Positions 37,092 to 45,912 of a DNA stretch of 64,000 nt are shown one piece after another. Source of the DNA: Cyanobacteriota bacterium (lineage in GTDB: Bacteria > Acidobacteriota > Vicinamibacteria > Vicinamibacterales > UBA2999); contig JAIEMQ010000044.1 of the NCBI GenBank assembly GCA_019752015.1, positions 186,001 to 250,000 on the forward strand, read 5' to 3'. Every line of letters starts with the position of its first letter. Within the stretch, counting starts at the first letter, position 1. The notes below the pieces were generated by a model. It made no database searches. It worked only from the letters and a program-made list of their open reading frames with translations, and was not told the DNA's origin. The position numbers were made by a program, and so were the translations under genes.

Positions 37092-37764
37092 CCAGGTTCC
37101 CGCCGGCGATCCGGACGCCCTCTACAAGGATCGCGAGAACCTGGTGAGCGCGAAAAAGGCAACGGACATCTGGGCGGGGCGTCTCGCCGCGAATCCACGC
37201 GACTTTGATTCCGCGTACAAGCTCGCACAGGCGCGTTACTGGCTCGGAACCAACGGCCTGCCCGAGCCGGAACGCAAGGCGGCGCTCGAGGCCGGCATTG
37301 CCGCCGCGCGATCCGCAATCGCGCTCGACCCGAAGCGGCCCGAAGGCCACTTCTGGCTCGCCGCGAACATGGGCGCGCTTGCCGAATCGTTCGGCCTGCG
37401 CCAGGGCATCAAGTACCGCGGGCAGATCAAGGACGCGCTGCTCGCCACGCTGAAACTCGATCCGGCATTCCTTGATGGCTCCGCCGATCGCGCGCTCGGA
37501 CGCTGGTACTACAAAGTGCCGGGCCTGTTCGGCGGCAGCAACAAGCAGTCGGAAGCGCACCTGCGTAAGTCGCTCACCTACAATCCGGACAGCATCATCT
37601 CGCACATCTTCCTCGCCGAGACCCTTGCCGACATGGGCCGCAAGGACGAAGCCCGCAAGGAATGCCAGGCGGCGATCGATGCGCCGTTCGATCCCGATTG
37701 GACGCCGGAGGACAAGCGGTTCAAGGAAACCGCCAAGCGACTACTCCGCGATCTGCAGCGCTGA
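37018..37764 (+). CDS. TPR protein, TatT-like, start unclear
   Basis: About 248 aa with TPR-like helices: [89 protein letters not shown] and [30 protein letters not shown]. Related acidobacterial proteins start with a signal peptide. Here a TTG at 37018 gives [15 protein letters not shown], a short hydrophobic start, but it overlaps the 5' end of folE; a TTG at 37072 avoids most of it. The native 5' end may have been lost. Followed after 6 bases by the histidine kinase. Confidence 0.75.
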   Translation: MYVSAALGVATASGAIPTLDARIAIQVPAGDPDALYKDRENLVSAKKATDIWAGRLAANPRDFDSAYKLAQARYWLGTNGLPEPERKAALEAGIAAARSAIALDPKRPEGHFWLAANMGALAESFGLRQGIKYRGQIKDALLATLKLDPAFLDGSADRALGRWYYKVPGLFGGSNKQSEAHLRKSLTYNPDSIISHIFLAETLADMGRKDEARKECQAAIDAPFDPDWTPEDKRFKETAKRLLRDLQR

Positions 37765-37770
37765 GCGCTC

Positions 37771-39651
37771 ATGAGCCCGCCACCCGATTCCGGACCACTG
37801 CCGCAGGGTCAGCGCCCGGAAGAACGGCTGTTCTCGCTCGACCCGGAACAATCGCGGCGCGAGCAATACCGGCGCCGCTACACGCTCGACGTCATCCAGA
37901 TTCCGATCATGCGCGTGATCGGCTTCGCGGCGATGACGCTGGCGGCGCTGCTCTACGACCTCAACCTCGAGCCGTTCCCGCTGCCGGGATTTCTGAAGCT
38001 CGCTGCGATCAACTTCGGCTACGCGCTGACGGCAGTGGTCGTGGTACGCGCGCTTTACGATCGCGTCGGGCGCTTCGACCTGACACTGCTCTTCCTGCAC
38101 ATCGACGTCGTCGTCTGGCTGTTCACGATGCATCACGTCAGCGCCGCCGATCAGTTGTTCGCGTTCTTCCTGCTAGTGCGCGTCGGCGACCAGGTCGGCT
38201 TCGGCTTCCGCCGCGCGTTTTACTTCACTCACGTCGTCGTCGCGACCTATCTCGCTTACTTGTGGTGGTTGTCGACGGGCACGTCCGATTTCTCGTGGGC
38301 ACAATACCTTTACGTCGCGGCGACGATGTATGTGATTGGCACGTACATCGCGATTACCGGCATTGCGATCGAATCGCTGCGAAAACGATCGAGCGCGGTC
38401 GTCAGGCAGGCGCGCGATCTCCTGCGCCAGCTCGAGACGCGCACCGAGGAACTGCGCGCCCAGGCGGTGGAGCTCGAACACGCCAGGGTCCAGGCCGAGG
38501 GCGCGAGCCAGGCGAAGTCGGCCTTTCTCGCGACGATGAGCCACGAGATCCGCACGCCGATGAACGGGGTCATCGGCATGACCAGTCTCCTGCTCGACAC
38601 CCCGCTCGACGCGACGCAGCGCGAATACACCGAAACCATTCGCCAGAGCGGACAGAACCTGCTCGTGATCATCAACGACATCCTCGATTTTTCGAAGGTC
38701 GAGTCGGGCGCGGTGATGCTCGACCCGCGGCCGTTCGACTTGCGCGATGCGGTCACGCGCGGTCTCGACCTGCTCGCGCCACAGGCGCGCGCGAAAGGCC
38801 TGGACCTCGATTTCAGAATCGAAGCAGGTGTGCCCGCGCGCATCGTTGCGGATGCCGAGCGGCTACGGCAAGTGATCGTCAATCTCGTCGCCAACGGCGT
38901 CAAATTCACCGAGCATGGGTCGATCGACGTGTCGATCAAACTGGCCGATGCGTCGAACGCGTCGCGTGACAAACCGCTGACCCTCGAGTTCCACGTGGTC
39001 GACACCGGAATGGGAATTCCGCCGGCACAGCAGGAGCTGCTGTTCCGCCCGTTTTCACAAGTCGACAGCAGCATCGCGCGACGTCACGGCGGAACCGGAC
39101 TGGGACTGGCGATCAGCAAGGGGCTGGTCACCGCCATGGGCGGAACGATCTGGGTGCGCAGCGACGCCGGCCTGGGTTCCAGTTTTACGTTCACGCTGCC
39201 AACATCGGCGGCGCCTGACGTCGCCGAGCCCGCGGAGGACGCCACGCCATTTGATGACACGCTGGCCGGACGGACGCCGTTGCGCATCCTGGTGGCCGAA
39301 GACAATGGCGTCAACCGCAAGGTGGTGCTCGCCATGCTCCGCCGCTTCGGCTACGACGCGGACGTTGCGCTCAACGGCCGCGAAGCGGTCGATGCGGCGC
39401 GGCGGCAGCGCTACGACCTGGTCCTGATGGACATCCAGATGCCGGAAATGGACGGCCTCGATGCGACGCGCGCGATCCTCGCGCTCGACTCGGCGCCGCC
39501 ACGCATCATCGGCCTCAGCGCCAACGCGATGACCGAGGATGTGGACGCCGCCAAGCAGGCCGGCATGAACGGCTACCTGGCCAAGCCGCTCGAGCCGGGC
39601 GAACTGCGACGCGTGCTCGACGGATCGGATTACGCCAGAAACATCTCGTAG
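37771..39651 (+). CDS. Membrane hybrid sensor histidine kinase with response-regulator domain
   Basis: A 626-aa protein. Six to seven helices in residues 45-195 form an integral membrane sensor ([21 protein letters not shown]...). A coiled linker (residues 210-250), then HisKA with the phosphoacceptor in [14 protein letters not shown], HATPase motifs [16 protein letters not shown] and [13 protein letters not shown], and a receiver domain (residues 508-620) with [13 protein letters not shown] (acceptor Asp) and [10 protein letters not shown]. No DNA-binding output, so it signals to another protein or a separate phosphotransfer protein. Its C-terminus overlaps ilvA (convergent) by 22 bases. Confidence 0.93.
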   Translation: MSPPPDSGPLPQGQRPEERLFSLDPEQSRREQYRRRYTLDVIQIPIMRVIGFAAMTLAALLYDLNLEPFPLPGFLKLAAINFGYALTAVVVVRALYDRVGRFDLTLLFLHIDVVVWLFTMHHVSAADQLFAFFLLVRVGDQVGFGFRRAFYFTHVVVATYLAYLWWLSTGTSDFSWAQYLYVAATMYVIGTYIAITGIAIESLRKRSSAVVRQARDLLRQLETRTEELRAQAVELEHARVQAEGASQAKSAFLATMSHEIRTPMNGVIGMTSLLLDTPLDATQREYTETIRQSGQNLLVIINDILDFSKVESGAVMLDPRPFDLRDAVTRGLDLLAPQARAKGLDLDFRIEAGVPARIVADAERLRQVIVNLVANGVKFTEHGSIDVSIKLADASNASRDKPLTLEFHVVDTGMGIPPAQQELLFRPFSQVDSSIARRHGGTGLGLAISKGLVTAMGGTIWVRSDAGLGSSFTFTLPTSAAPDVAEPAEDATPFDDTLAGRTPLRILVAEDNGVNRKVVLAMLRRFGYDADVALNGREAVDAARRQRYDLVLMDIQMPEMDGLDATRAILALDSAPPRIIGLSANAMTEDVDAAKQAGMNGYLAKPLEPGELRRVLDGSDYARNIS

Positions 39652-41147
39652 GCGGAATTCCGTTCCTCGAACTCGTAATCGTAGCCAAGCGTCTCGAGAA
39701 ATTCGCCGAATCGATCCGTGTCACCCTCGGGCACTTCGAATCCCGCCAGCACGCGGCCGAAATCCGATCCGTGATTGCGGTAATGAAACAGGCTGATGTT
39801 CCAGCGGCCGCCCAGACGATCGAGAAATTCCATCAGCGCGCCGGGCCGTTCGGGAAATTCAAAACGATAGAGACGCTCGTTGGCCAGCGCCGGCGCCCTG
39901 CCGCCGACCATGTGCCGGATGTGCAGCTTCGCCACTTCATCGTCGGTGAGATCGATCGCCGGATAGCCGGCGGCGTGCAAGAGGCCGAGCAGATCGATCG
40001 CCTGTTGTCGCGACGTGGTGGCGATGCCGACGAAGATGTGCGCGCGATCGCGCCCGCTCAGGCGATAGTTGAATTCCGTCACGACCCGCCGGCCGATCGT
40101 CGCGCAGAATTCGCGAAACGCGCCGGGCCGCTCCGGAATCGTCACGCCGACCAGCGCTTCGCGTGCTTCGCCGACTTCGGCCCGCTCCGCGACGAAGCGC
40201 AGCCGATCGAAATTCATGTTGGCGCCGGTCAGCACCGCAGCCAGCGTGTCGCCTGAGTGTCCGGATGCCGCGGCCCACGAGCGGAGACCGGCCACCGCCA
40301 GCGCGCCGGCCGGCTCCATCAACGATCGCGTGTCGTCGAACACATCCTTGATCGCCGCGCAGATCTCGTCGTTCGACACTCGAATCACGTCGTCAACCCC
40401 GGTTTGCGCGATCGCAAACGTCAGCGCGCCGACCTCTCGCACCGCCACGCCGTCCGCGAAGATGCCGACGCGATCGAGCGTGACGCGGCGTCCCGCGGCC
40501 AGCGACTGATACATCGCGTCGGCGTCAAACGGCTCGACACCGATGACGCGCACCTCGGGCCTGACCGCCTTGATGTAGCTGACGATGCCGGCGATCAACC
40601 CGCCGCCGCCGACGGGCACGAACACGGCGCTCAAATCACGCGGCGCTTGCGCCAGGATCTCGACCGCCACGGTGCCCTGCCCGGCGATCACCAGCGGATC
40701 GTCGAAGGGATGAATCAGGATCCGTCCGCTCGCACCGGCGCGCTGCTGACAGCGCTCGGCCGCATCCGCAAAAGTATCGCCGGCCAGCTCCACTGCCGCG
40801 CCGAGATCGCGGACCGCATCGACCTTGATCTCCGGAGTGGTCTGCGGCATGACGATCAGCGCGCTGATCTGCAGGTGGCGCGCCGCATAGGCCACGCCCT
40901 GGGCATGGTTGCCGGCGCTCGCGGTGATCACGCCGCGCTCGCGCTCCTCCGCCGACAGGTGCGCCATCCGGTTGTAGGCGCCGCGTAATTTGTAGGTGAA
41001 GATCGGCTGCAGATCCTCGCGCTTCAGGAACACCTGGTGGCCGGTCCTCCGCGACAACCGCCGCGCCAAATCGAGCGGAGTGGCAGCGACCACGTCGTAG
41101 ACGCGACTGTTCAGAATCAGCCGGAGCATCTGGTGTGGAGCGCTCAT
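39630..41147 (-). CDS. ilvA: Threonine ammonia-lyase (biosynthetic), two ACT-like domains
   Basis: Converts threonine to 2-oxobutanoate, the first step to isoleucine. PLP lysine in [10 protein letters not shown] (Lys53), phosphate-binding GGGGLIAG region, and two C-terminal regulatory modules (residues 330-505, [19 protein letters not shown]... and [21 protein letters not shown]) that bind isoleucine/valine. The ATG at 41147 overlaps the thrA stop (ATGA), so ilvA is translated with thrA and shares its attenuator. Length 505 aa is standard. Confidence 0.95.
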   Translation of the reverse strand: MSAPHQMLRLILNSRVYDVVAATPLDLARRLSRRTGHQVFLKREDLQPIFTYKLRGAYNRMAHLSAEERERGVITASAGNHAQGVAYAARHLQISALIVMPQTTPEIKVDAVRDLGAAVELAGDTFADAAERCQQRAGASGRILIHPFDDPLVIAGQGTVAVEILAQAPRDLSAVFVPVGGGGLIAGIVSYIKAVRPEVRVIGVEPFDADAMYQSLAAGRRVTLDRVGIFADGVAVREVGALTFAIAQTGVDDVIRVSNDEICAAIKDVFDDTRSLMEPAGALAVAGLRSWAAASGHSGDTLAAVLTGANMNFDRLRFVAERAEVGEAREALVGVTIPERPGAFREFCATIGRRVVTEFNYRLSGRDRAHIFVGIATTSRQQAIDLLGLLHAAGYPAIDLTDDEVAKLHIRHMVGGRAPALANERLYRFEFPERPGALMEFLDRLGGRWNISLFHYRNHGSDFGRVLAGFEVPEGDTDRFGEFLETLGYDYEFEERNSAYEMFLA

Positions 41148-43603
41148 ACGCGCCCCAGCGAACAAATATCGTTCAGGATTCCGGCCGCGGTGACCTGCGC
41201 GCCGGCGCCAGGTCCACTGATCACCAGCGGCTCGCTGTGATAGCGGCGCGAATGAAACGTGACGATGTTCTGCGTGCCGCGGGCCGCGCCGATCGGGCTG
41301 GACGCCGGAACGGGACGTAATCCAGCGGTCACCTTCCTGCTGGTCGCCGACACGACATATCGCAATGGCCGCTGGCTTTCTGCCGCGCGCGCAACGCGGT
41401 CACGCCACATCGCATCGAGCTCCGGCAAACGATCGAGGAATTCCTCGAGCGGAAGATGCCGATACGCGGCAGGGACGAGATCGTCAGCGGCCGGCGCGGC
41501 GCCGCGATAGCCCATCATGCGCGCGAGAATCAGACCTTTGCGCGCGGCATCGCGGCCTGACAGATCGTCGCGCGGATCGGGCTCCGCATAGCCGCGTGCC
41601 ATCGCCTCTTTCACCGCCGACGAGAACGCGCGGCCGGCTGAGACTTCCGACATCACGAACGTCAGCGTGCCGCTGACGCAACCGTGGATCCGCAGCACGC
41701 GATCGCCGCTCTCGGCGAGCTTGCGATAGGTGTCGATGATTGGCAGTCCGGCGCCGACCGTGGCTTCATAACGCATTTGGCGCCCGACGGCGTCGCACGC
41801 CTGCAGCAGTTGCTCGTAACCGTCGCGCGTGTCGGCGAGTGGGCGCTTGTTCGCAAGCACGATGTCGAAGCCCTGGCCGATCGCCGCTTTCAACATGCTG
41901 GCCGTGTCGTCGCTCGTGACATCAACCACTACCGGTCTCGAGACGGCGTGATCCGACATGAACGCCAGCGCCTCATCGGCGTTGGCGGCGCGGCCGCCGA
42001 GCGACGACAACAACGCACCGTTTTCTTTGGCGCGTGCCAGCTTCAGGAGCTTCGCGCGGGACAGACCCCGGTTATCGAACACGTACCCCGATCGATCGAG
42101 CAGGCCGACGATGCGCGCACGCGGCTCGATCTTCGACGCCGCGATCTGATCCGCCAGCGCGCGGCCGACGCGGCCGAAGCCGAGCAGCACGATGTCCTTG
42201 TGCGTCGCCGCCACCGGCCGGCCGCCGCCGATCTTCGACAGCTGAAACGCGGCGTGCACCCGGCGGGTGGCTTCAGCGGCCTGTTCCGCCGCGACGACGA
42301 ACGAGATGTTGCGCTCCGACGATCCCTGCGCGATCGCCACGACGTTGATGCCGCCCGCCTCGAGCGCGCTGAAGACGCGCGCGCTGATGCCCGGCGTGCC
42401 GACCATGCCGTCTCCGACGACGGCAATGACGGCGGTCTTCGTCCGCGCGCTGACGCCGTCCACCCAGCCGTGCGCCATCTCCTCGCGCAAGCCGTGGCGC
42501 AGGCATGCCACCGCGCGATCGGCCTGTTCCTCCGGAACGGTGAACCCGATCGAGCTCTCGGAAGATGCCTGGAAGATTGTCGAGACCGACAAGCCTTCGG
42601 CCGACACCGAGGTGAACGTGCGCGCCGCGATGCCGTGCACGCCGGCCATGCCGCGCCCGGCCACCGTGATCACGGCTTGCGCCGGCAACACCGCGAGCGA
42701 TTTCACCGGAAACGATTTCGACGACTGCCGTGCGGAGACTTCCGTGCCCGGCAACGAGGGATCGATGAACGATCGCACGCGTAACGTGATGCGCGTGCCG
42801 GCGATCGGAATCAACGCGCGCGGGTGCAGGACCTTCGCGCCGTAGTGCGCGGCTTCCGCCGCTTCACGATGGTGCAGCTGCGGAATGACGCGCGCATCCG
42901 CGACCATGCGCGGATCGGCGGTCATGATGCCGGGGACATCCTTCCACAACATCACCTGCCGCGCGCCGAGCGATCGTGCCAGCGTGGTGGCGGTGAGATC
43001 GGTGCCGCCGCGGCCAAGCGTCGTGACGCTGCCGTCCGGCGCGCGGCCGATGAAGCCGGGCACGACCGCGATGGCGCCGCTGTCGATCAGCGGCTGCAGG
43101 ACTTTCCGCGCGCGGCGGCCGGTGTCGTCGAACAGCGGCGTCGCACCGGCATGGACATCGTTGGTGCGAATGATGTCCAGCGCATCAACGAATTGCGCGC
43201 GCTCGCGGCAGGCCGCCAGCGCCGCCGCCAGTAACCTCGCCGACAGTTGTTCGCCTCGTGCCGCCAGCGTATCGAGCGCGCGCGGTGATCGATCGCCCAG
43301 CACACGCATCGCTGAAGCGAGATGGCGAAACTCCTCCACCGCTGCTTCGATGGTCGCGATCAGCGTGTCGCGCGTGGCGCCCGCCGGCGCGATCGCCCGC
43401 GCCGCCTGCACATGCTTGTGGCGCAGCGTCTCCGCGGCATCAGGATCCGCGGACAGCAGCAGGTCGGTGACGCCGGCCAGCGCCGAGGCGACGACCACGA
43501 GCGGGCCGTCGTGCCCGGCAATCCGCTCCACTGCTTTCTGTATCGCGCGCGCATCCGCCAGCGCCGCGCCGCCGAACTTCCACACTTGAACCGTTGAACC
43601 CAT
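41144..43603 (-). CDS. thrA: Bifunctional aspartate kinase / homoserine dehydrogenase
   Basis: An 819-aa enzyme that starts and continues the threonine branch. Kinase domain: VWKFGGAALAD (1-12), GRGGTDLTATTLA; two ACT domains in residues 310-470 (VITVAGRGMAGVHGIAARTFTSVS, VIAVVGDGMVGTPGISARVFSALEAGGINVVAIAQGSSERNISF). Dehydrogenase domain: DIVLLGFGRVGRALADQI, VLANKRPLA, GAGLPIIDTYRKL, EPDPRDDLSGRDAARKG. ATG follows a short CAGAAAG repeat. Regulated by a leader attenuator at 43647-43783. ilvA follows by overlap. Confidence 0.96.
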   Translation of the reverse strand: MGSTVQVWKFGGAALADARAIQKAVERIAGHDGPLVVVASALAGVTDLLLSADPDAAETLRHKHVQAARAIAPAGATRDTLIATIEAAVEEFRHLASAMRVLGDRSPRALDTLAARGEQLSARLLAAALAACRERAQFVDALDIIRTNDVHAGATPLFDDTGRRARKVLQPLIDSGAIAVVPGFIGRAPDGSVTTLGRGGTDLTATTLARSLGARQVMLWKDVPGIMTADPRMVADARVIPQLHHREAAEAAHYGAKVLHPRALIPIAGTRITLRVRSFIDPSLPGTEVSARQSSKSFPVKSLAVLPAQAVITVAGRGMAGVHGIAARTFTSVSAEGLSVSTIFQASSESSIGFTVPEEQADRAVACLRHGLREEMAHGWVDGVSARTKTAVIAVVGDGMVGTPGISARVFSALEAGGINVVAIAQGSSERNISFVVAAEQAAEATRRVHAAFQLSKIGGGRPVAATHKDIVLLGFGRVGRALADQIAASKIEPRARIVGLLDRSGYVFDNRGLSRAKLLKLARAKENGALLSSLGGRAANADEALAFMSDHAVSRPVVVDVTSDDTASMLKAAIGQGFDIVLANKRPLADTRDGYEQLLQACDAVGRQMRYEATVGAGLPIIDTYRKLAESGDRVLRIHGCVSGTLTFVMSEVSAGRAFSSAVKEAMARGYAEPDPRDDLSGRDAARKGLILARMMGYRGAAPAADDLVPAAYRHLPLEEFLDRLPELDAMWRDRVARAAESQRPLRYVVSATSRKVTAGLRPVPASSPIGAARGTQNIVTFHSRRYHSEPLVISGPGAGAQVTAAGILNDICSLGRV

Positions 43604-43646
43604 ATGTCTGAGCTTTCTGCGCTTTCTGTGGCCCTGGTGAACAAGC

Positions 43647-43679
43647 AAAAGGCCATCACCCCTTTGCGGATGATGGCCT
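43647..43679 (-). terminator. Rho-independent attenuator terminator of thrA
   Basis: Minus-strand AGGCCATCA (43679-43671), 12-base loop, TGATGGCCT (43658-43650), then a short T-run (TTTT to 43647). Nine perfect base pairs, 43 bases before the thrA ATG and after the leader peptide. The T-run is short, typical of attenuators that are meant to leak. Confidence 0.8.
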
Positions 43680-43734
43680 CGTCTTAAGCCCCGGTGTCTG
43701 TATAGATCACCTCATCCGCGTGGCACTCCACACG
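43666..43734 (-). promoter_or_regulatory. Pause and antiterminator pairing of the thr leader
   Basis: On the minus strand, CGTGTGG (43734-43728) can pair with CCACGCG (43723-43717), an early hairpin in the leader codons. The overlapping GCGGATGA (43719-43712) is complementary over eight bases to TCATCCGC (43673-43666), part of the terminator 5' arm and loop. These pairings exclude one another in the classic 1:2, 2:3, 3:4 order. Confidence 0.7.
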
Positions 43735-43783
43735 TAGTCGTCGTAATGACGATAGTGGTCGCCGCGGACGGGTGCGTCTGCAT
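43712..43783 (-). CDS. thrL: Threonine/isoleucine-rich leader peptide of thrA
   Basis: A 23-codon frame between the dehydrogenase stop and thrA. The peptide reads MQTHPSAATT, then IVITTTTCGVPRG. It has seven threonines and two isoleucines, with the cluster ACC ACT ATC GTC ATT ACG ACG ACT ACG (43759-43733). A ribosome stalled on these codons would leave the downstream arm GCGGATGA (43719-43712) free to pair with the terminator arm. At the stop codon the ribosome would cover it and allow termination. Shine-Dalgarno is absent, so the leader may be translated as leaderless or by coupling to the gene 19 bases upstream. Called by analogy to enteric ThrL. Confidence 0.75.
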   Translation of the reverse strand: MQTHPSAATTIVITTTTCGVPRG

Positions 43784-43802
43784 GAGGTGGAGCGCTAGGC
43801 TA

Positions 43803-44663
43803 TCACGACTTCGGCGGGTACTCGTAAAAGCCCTTGCCGGACTTCTTGCCCAGATGCCCCGCCAGCACCATGCGTTTCAGTAATGGCGGCGGTGCAAAAC
43901 GCTGCTCCCTGAACTCGTCGAACATGATGTTCGCGATGTAATAAGTAGTGTCGAGGCCGACGAAATCGAGCAGCGTCAGCGGGCCCATCGGATGTCCGCA
44001 GCCGAGCTTCATGCCGGTGTCGATGTCCTGCGGCGTGCCCAGGCCCTCTTCGACGCAGCGAATCGCGTCGAGCAGGTACGGCACCAGCAGGCGGTTGACG
44101 ATGAAGCCGCCCTTGTCCGGCGCGGTAATCGGTTCCTTGCCGATCGCCCTGACGAACGCCATCAACGCATCGTGCGTTTCCTGCGTCGTCGCCAGCGCTC
44201 GAATCACCTCGACGAGCTTCATCAGCGGCACCGGATTGAAGAAGTGGAGACCCGCGACTTTGTCGGGACGCTTCGTGCCGGCGCCAAGCTCGGTGATGCA
44301 AAGAGACGATGTATTCGACGCGATGATGCAGTGCGGGCCGACCACCGCTTCCACCTGCGCGTAGGCCTGCTTCTTGATCTCGACGTTCTCGATGATCGCT
44401 TCGATCACGAGATCGCAATCCTTCAGGTCGGCGTACTTGGTTGTGCCTTTCAGGTTGCCGAGCGTCGTCTTCTTCGCGTCCTCGGTGACCTTGCCCTTCG
44501 CCACGCCGTCGGTCAGGAACTTCTCGATGCGGCCGAGCCCCTTGTTCAATACATCCTCGTTGACTTCGAGAACGATGGTCTTGAATCCCGCCGCCGCGGA
44601 CACCTGCGCAATGCCCGCGCCCATCAACCCGCAACCCAATACACCAACCGTTTTGATCGCCAT
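43803..44663 (-). CDS. hbd: 3-hydroxyacyl-CoA (3-hydroxybutyryl-CoA) dehydrogenase
   Basis: A 286-aa NAD-dependent dehydrogenase. Rossmann motif GVLGCGLMGAGIA (residues 6-18), catalytic SNTSS (Ser), HFFNPVPLMKLVEVI with the catalytic His and NRLL, plus GGFIVNRLLVPYLLDAIRC and GHPMGPLTLLDFVGLD. It oxidises 3-hydroxyacyl-CoA to 3-ketoacyl-CoA, the substrate of the thiolases upstream. No enoyl-CoA hydratase domain. Ribosome region is a heptamer repeat array. The thrA leader begins 19 bases after its stop. Confidence 0.93.
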   Translation of the reverse strand: MAIKTVGVLGCGLMGAGIAQVSAAAGFKTIVLEVNEDVLNKGLGRIEKFLTDGVAKGKVTEDAKKTTLGNLKGTTKYADLKDCDLVIEAIIENVEIKKQAYAQVEAVVGPHCIIASNTSSLCITELGAGTKRPDKVAGLHFFNPVPLMKLVEVIRALATTQETHDALMAFVRAIGKEPITAPDKGGFIVNRLLVPYLLDAIRCVEEGLGTPQDIDTGMKLGCGHPMGPLTLLDFVGLDTTYYIANIMFDEFREQRFAPPPLLKRMVLAGHLGKKSGKGFYEYPPKS

Positions 44664-44668
44664 GCGTT

Positions 44669-44696
44669 CTGCCTTCTGCCTTTTGCCTTCTGCCTT
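44669..44696 (-). repeat. Heptanucleotide tandem repeat AAGGCAR, four units
   Basis: Coding-strand units AAGGCAG, AAGGCAA, AAGGCAG, AAGGCAG end five bases before the dehydrogenase ATG and begin at the thiolase stop codon. AAGG offers multiple ribosome-binding positions. Confidence 0.85.
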
Positions 44697-45877
44697 TACA
44701 GGGCTTCGATAATCATTGCAATGCCTTGACCTCCGCCAATGCAGGCGGATGCCACACCGTATTTCTTGCCGCGACGCCGGAGTTCGAGCAGCAGCGTCAG
44801 CACGAGGCGCGCGCCGCTGGCGCCGAGGGGATGCCCGATCGCAATCGCGCCGCCGTTGACGTTGACCTTGTCGCGATTGAGACCGAGCTCCTTCTCGCAC
44901 GCGAGATACTGTGGCGCGAACGCTTCGTTGATCTCGATCAGATCGAGATCGTTCAGCGACAGCGTCGCGCGTTCGAGCGCCTTGCGGATGGCCGGGGCCG
45001 GCCCCATGCCCATCATCGTCGGCTCGACGCCGACGGTCGCCCACGACACGATTCTTCCAAGGGGCTTCGCGCCTCTTGCCTTCGCCGCATCCGCGCCGGC
45101 AATCACCAGGGCCGCCGCGCCGTCGACAATGCCGCTGGCGTTGCCGGCGGTGACGACGCCGTCCTTCTTGAAGACCGCCGGCAGCTTCGCCAGGATCTCC
45201 ATCGTCGTCTCCGGGCGCATGTGATCGTCCTGCTCGATCAGTGTGACGCCCTTCTTCGACTTGATCTCGACCGGCGTCACTTCTTCTTTCATCACGCCCG
45301 ACGACCATGCCTTGTGCGCCAGCTGCTGGCTGCGCAGCGCGTAGGCATCGGCGTCCTCGCGCGTGATGCCGTACTTCATCGCGCAGTTCTCGGCCGTGAT
45401 CGCCATCGAGCAGCCGGCGTACGGATCGTTCAGCCCTTCCCACAGCCAGTCTTCGAGCTTGCCCTGGCCAAGCTTGAAGCCGCTGCGCGCGCCGCGAATC
45501 ACGTGCGGCACCTGGCTCATGTTCTCCATGCCGCCGGCGAGCACGAATCCGGCTTCATCGAGCTGAATGTGCTGCGCGCCGCTGATCACCGCCTGAATGC
45601 CGGAGCCGCACAGGCGATTCACGGTGAGCGCCGGCACTTCGACCGGCAAACCGGCCTTCAGACCCACATGACGCGCGCCGTAATGCGCATCGACGCTGCT
45701 CTGCTGCACGTTGCCGAACACGACGTGGTCGACCCACTCGGGCTTCGCGCCGCTGCGCTCGAGCGCCGCCTTCGACGCGATCGCGCCGAGCTCGATCGCC
45801 GAGAAATCCTTGAGCGCGCCGACATGAGTCGTCATCGGTGTACGCGCCCCGCCAAGAATGAAAACGTCTTCCGCCAT
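44696..45877 (-). CDS. Acetyl-CoA acetyltransferase (thiolase)
   Basis: A 393-aa thiolase. Active-site Cys in VNRLCGSGIQAV (position near 90), NEAFA, GHPLGASGARL with catalytic His, and second Cys in ASACIGGGQG. It cleaves acetoacyl-CoA or condenses two acetyl-CoA. It lies between the hydroxyacyl-CoA dehydrogenase and a beta-decarboxylating dehydrogenase homologue in one minus-strand operon with a second thiolase. Starts with MAEDVFILGGART. Confidence 0.94.
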   Translation of the reverse strand: MAEDVFILGGARTPMTTHVGALKDFSAIELGAIASKAALERSGAKPEWVDHVVFGNVQQSSVDAHYGARHVGLKAGLPVEVPALTVNRLCGSGIQAVISGAQHIQLDEAGFVLAGGMENMSQVPHVIRGARSGFKLGQGKLEDWLWEGLNDPYAGCSMAITAENCAMKYGITREDADAYALRSQQLAHKAWSSGVMKEEVTPVEIKSKKGVTLIEQDDHMRPETTMEILAKLPAVFKKDGVVTAGNASGIVDGAAALVIAGADAAKARGAKPLGRIVSWATVGVEPTMMGMGPAPAIRKALERATLSLNDLDLIEINEAFAPQYLACEKELGLNRDKVNVNGGAIAIGHPLGASGARLVLTLLLELRRRGKKYGVASACIGGGQGIAMIIEAL

Positions 45878-45884
45878 CTGGATT

Positions 45885-45912
45885 TTGTTCTTCGTTATTT
45901 GTTCTTTGTTAT
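45885..45912 (-). repeat. Heptanucleotide tandem repeat AKAACRA, four units
   Basis: Coding-strand units ATAACAA, AGAACAA, ATAACGA, AGAACAA. The stop codon of the upstream dehydrogenase (45895-45897) lies in the array, which also encodes its last residues (QITKNK), and the array ends seven bases before the thiolase ATG. Confidence 0.85.

Noticed and set aside
43604-43628. A fourth heptamer array before thrA
   Set aside because: CAGAAAGCG and CAGAAAGCT are two 9-base units, too few and of another length; noted only as a purine-rich ribosome region.
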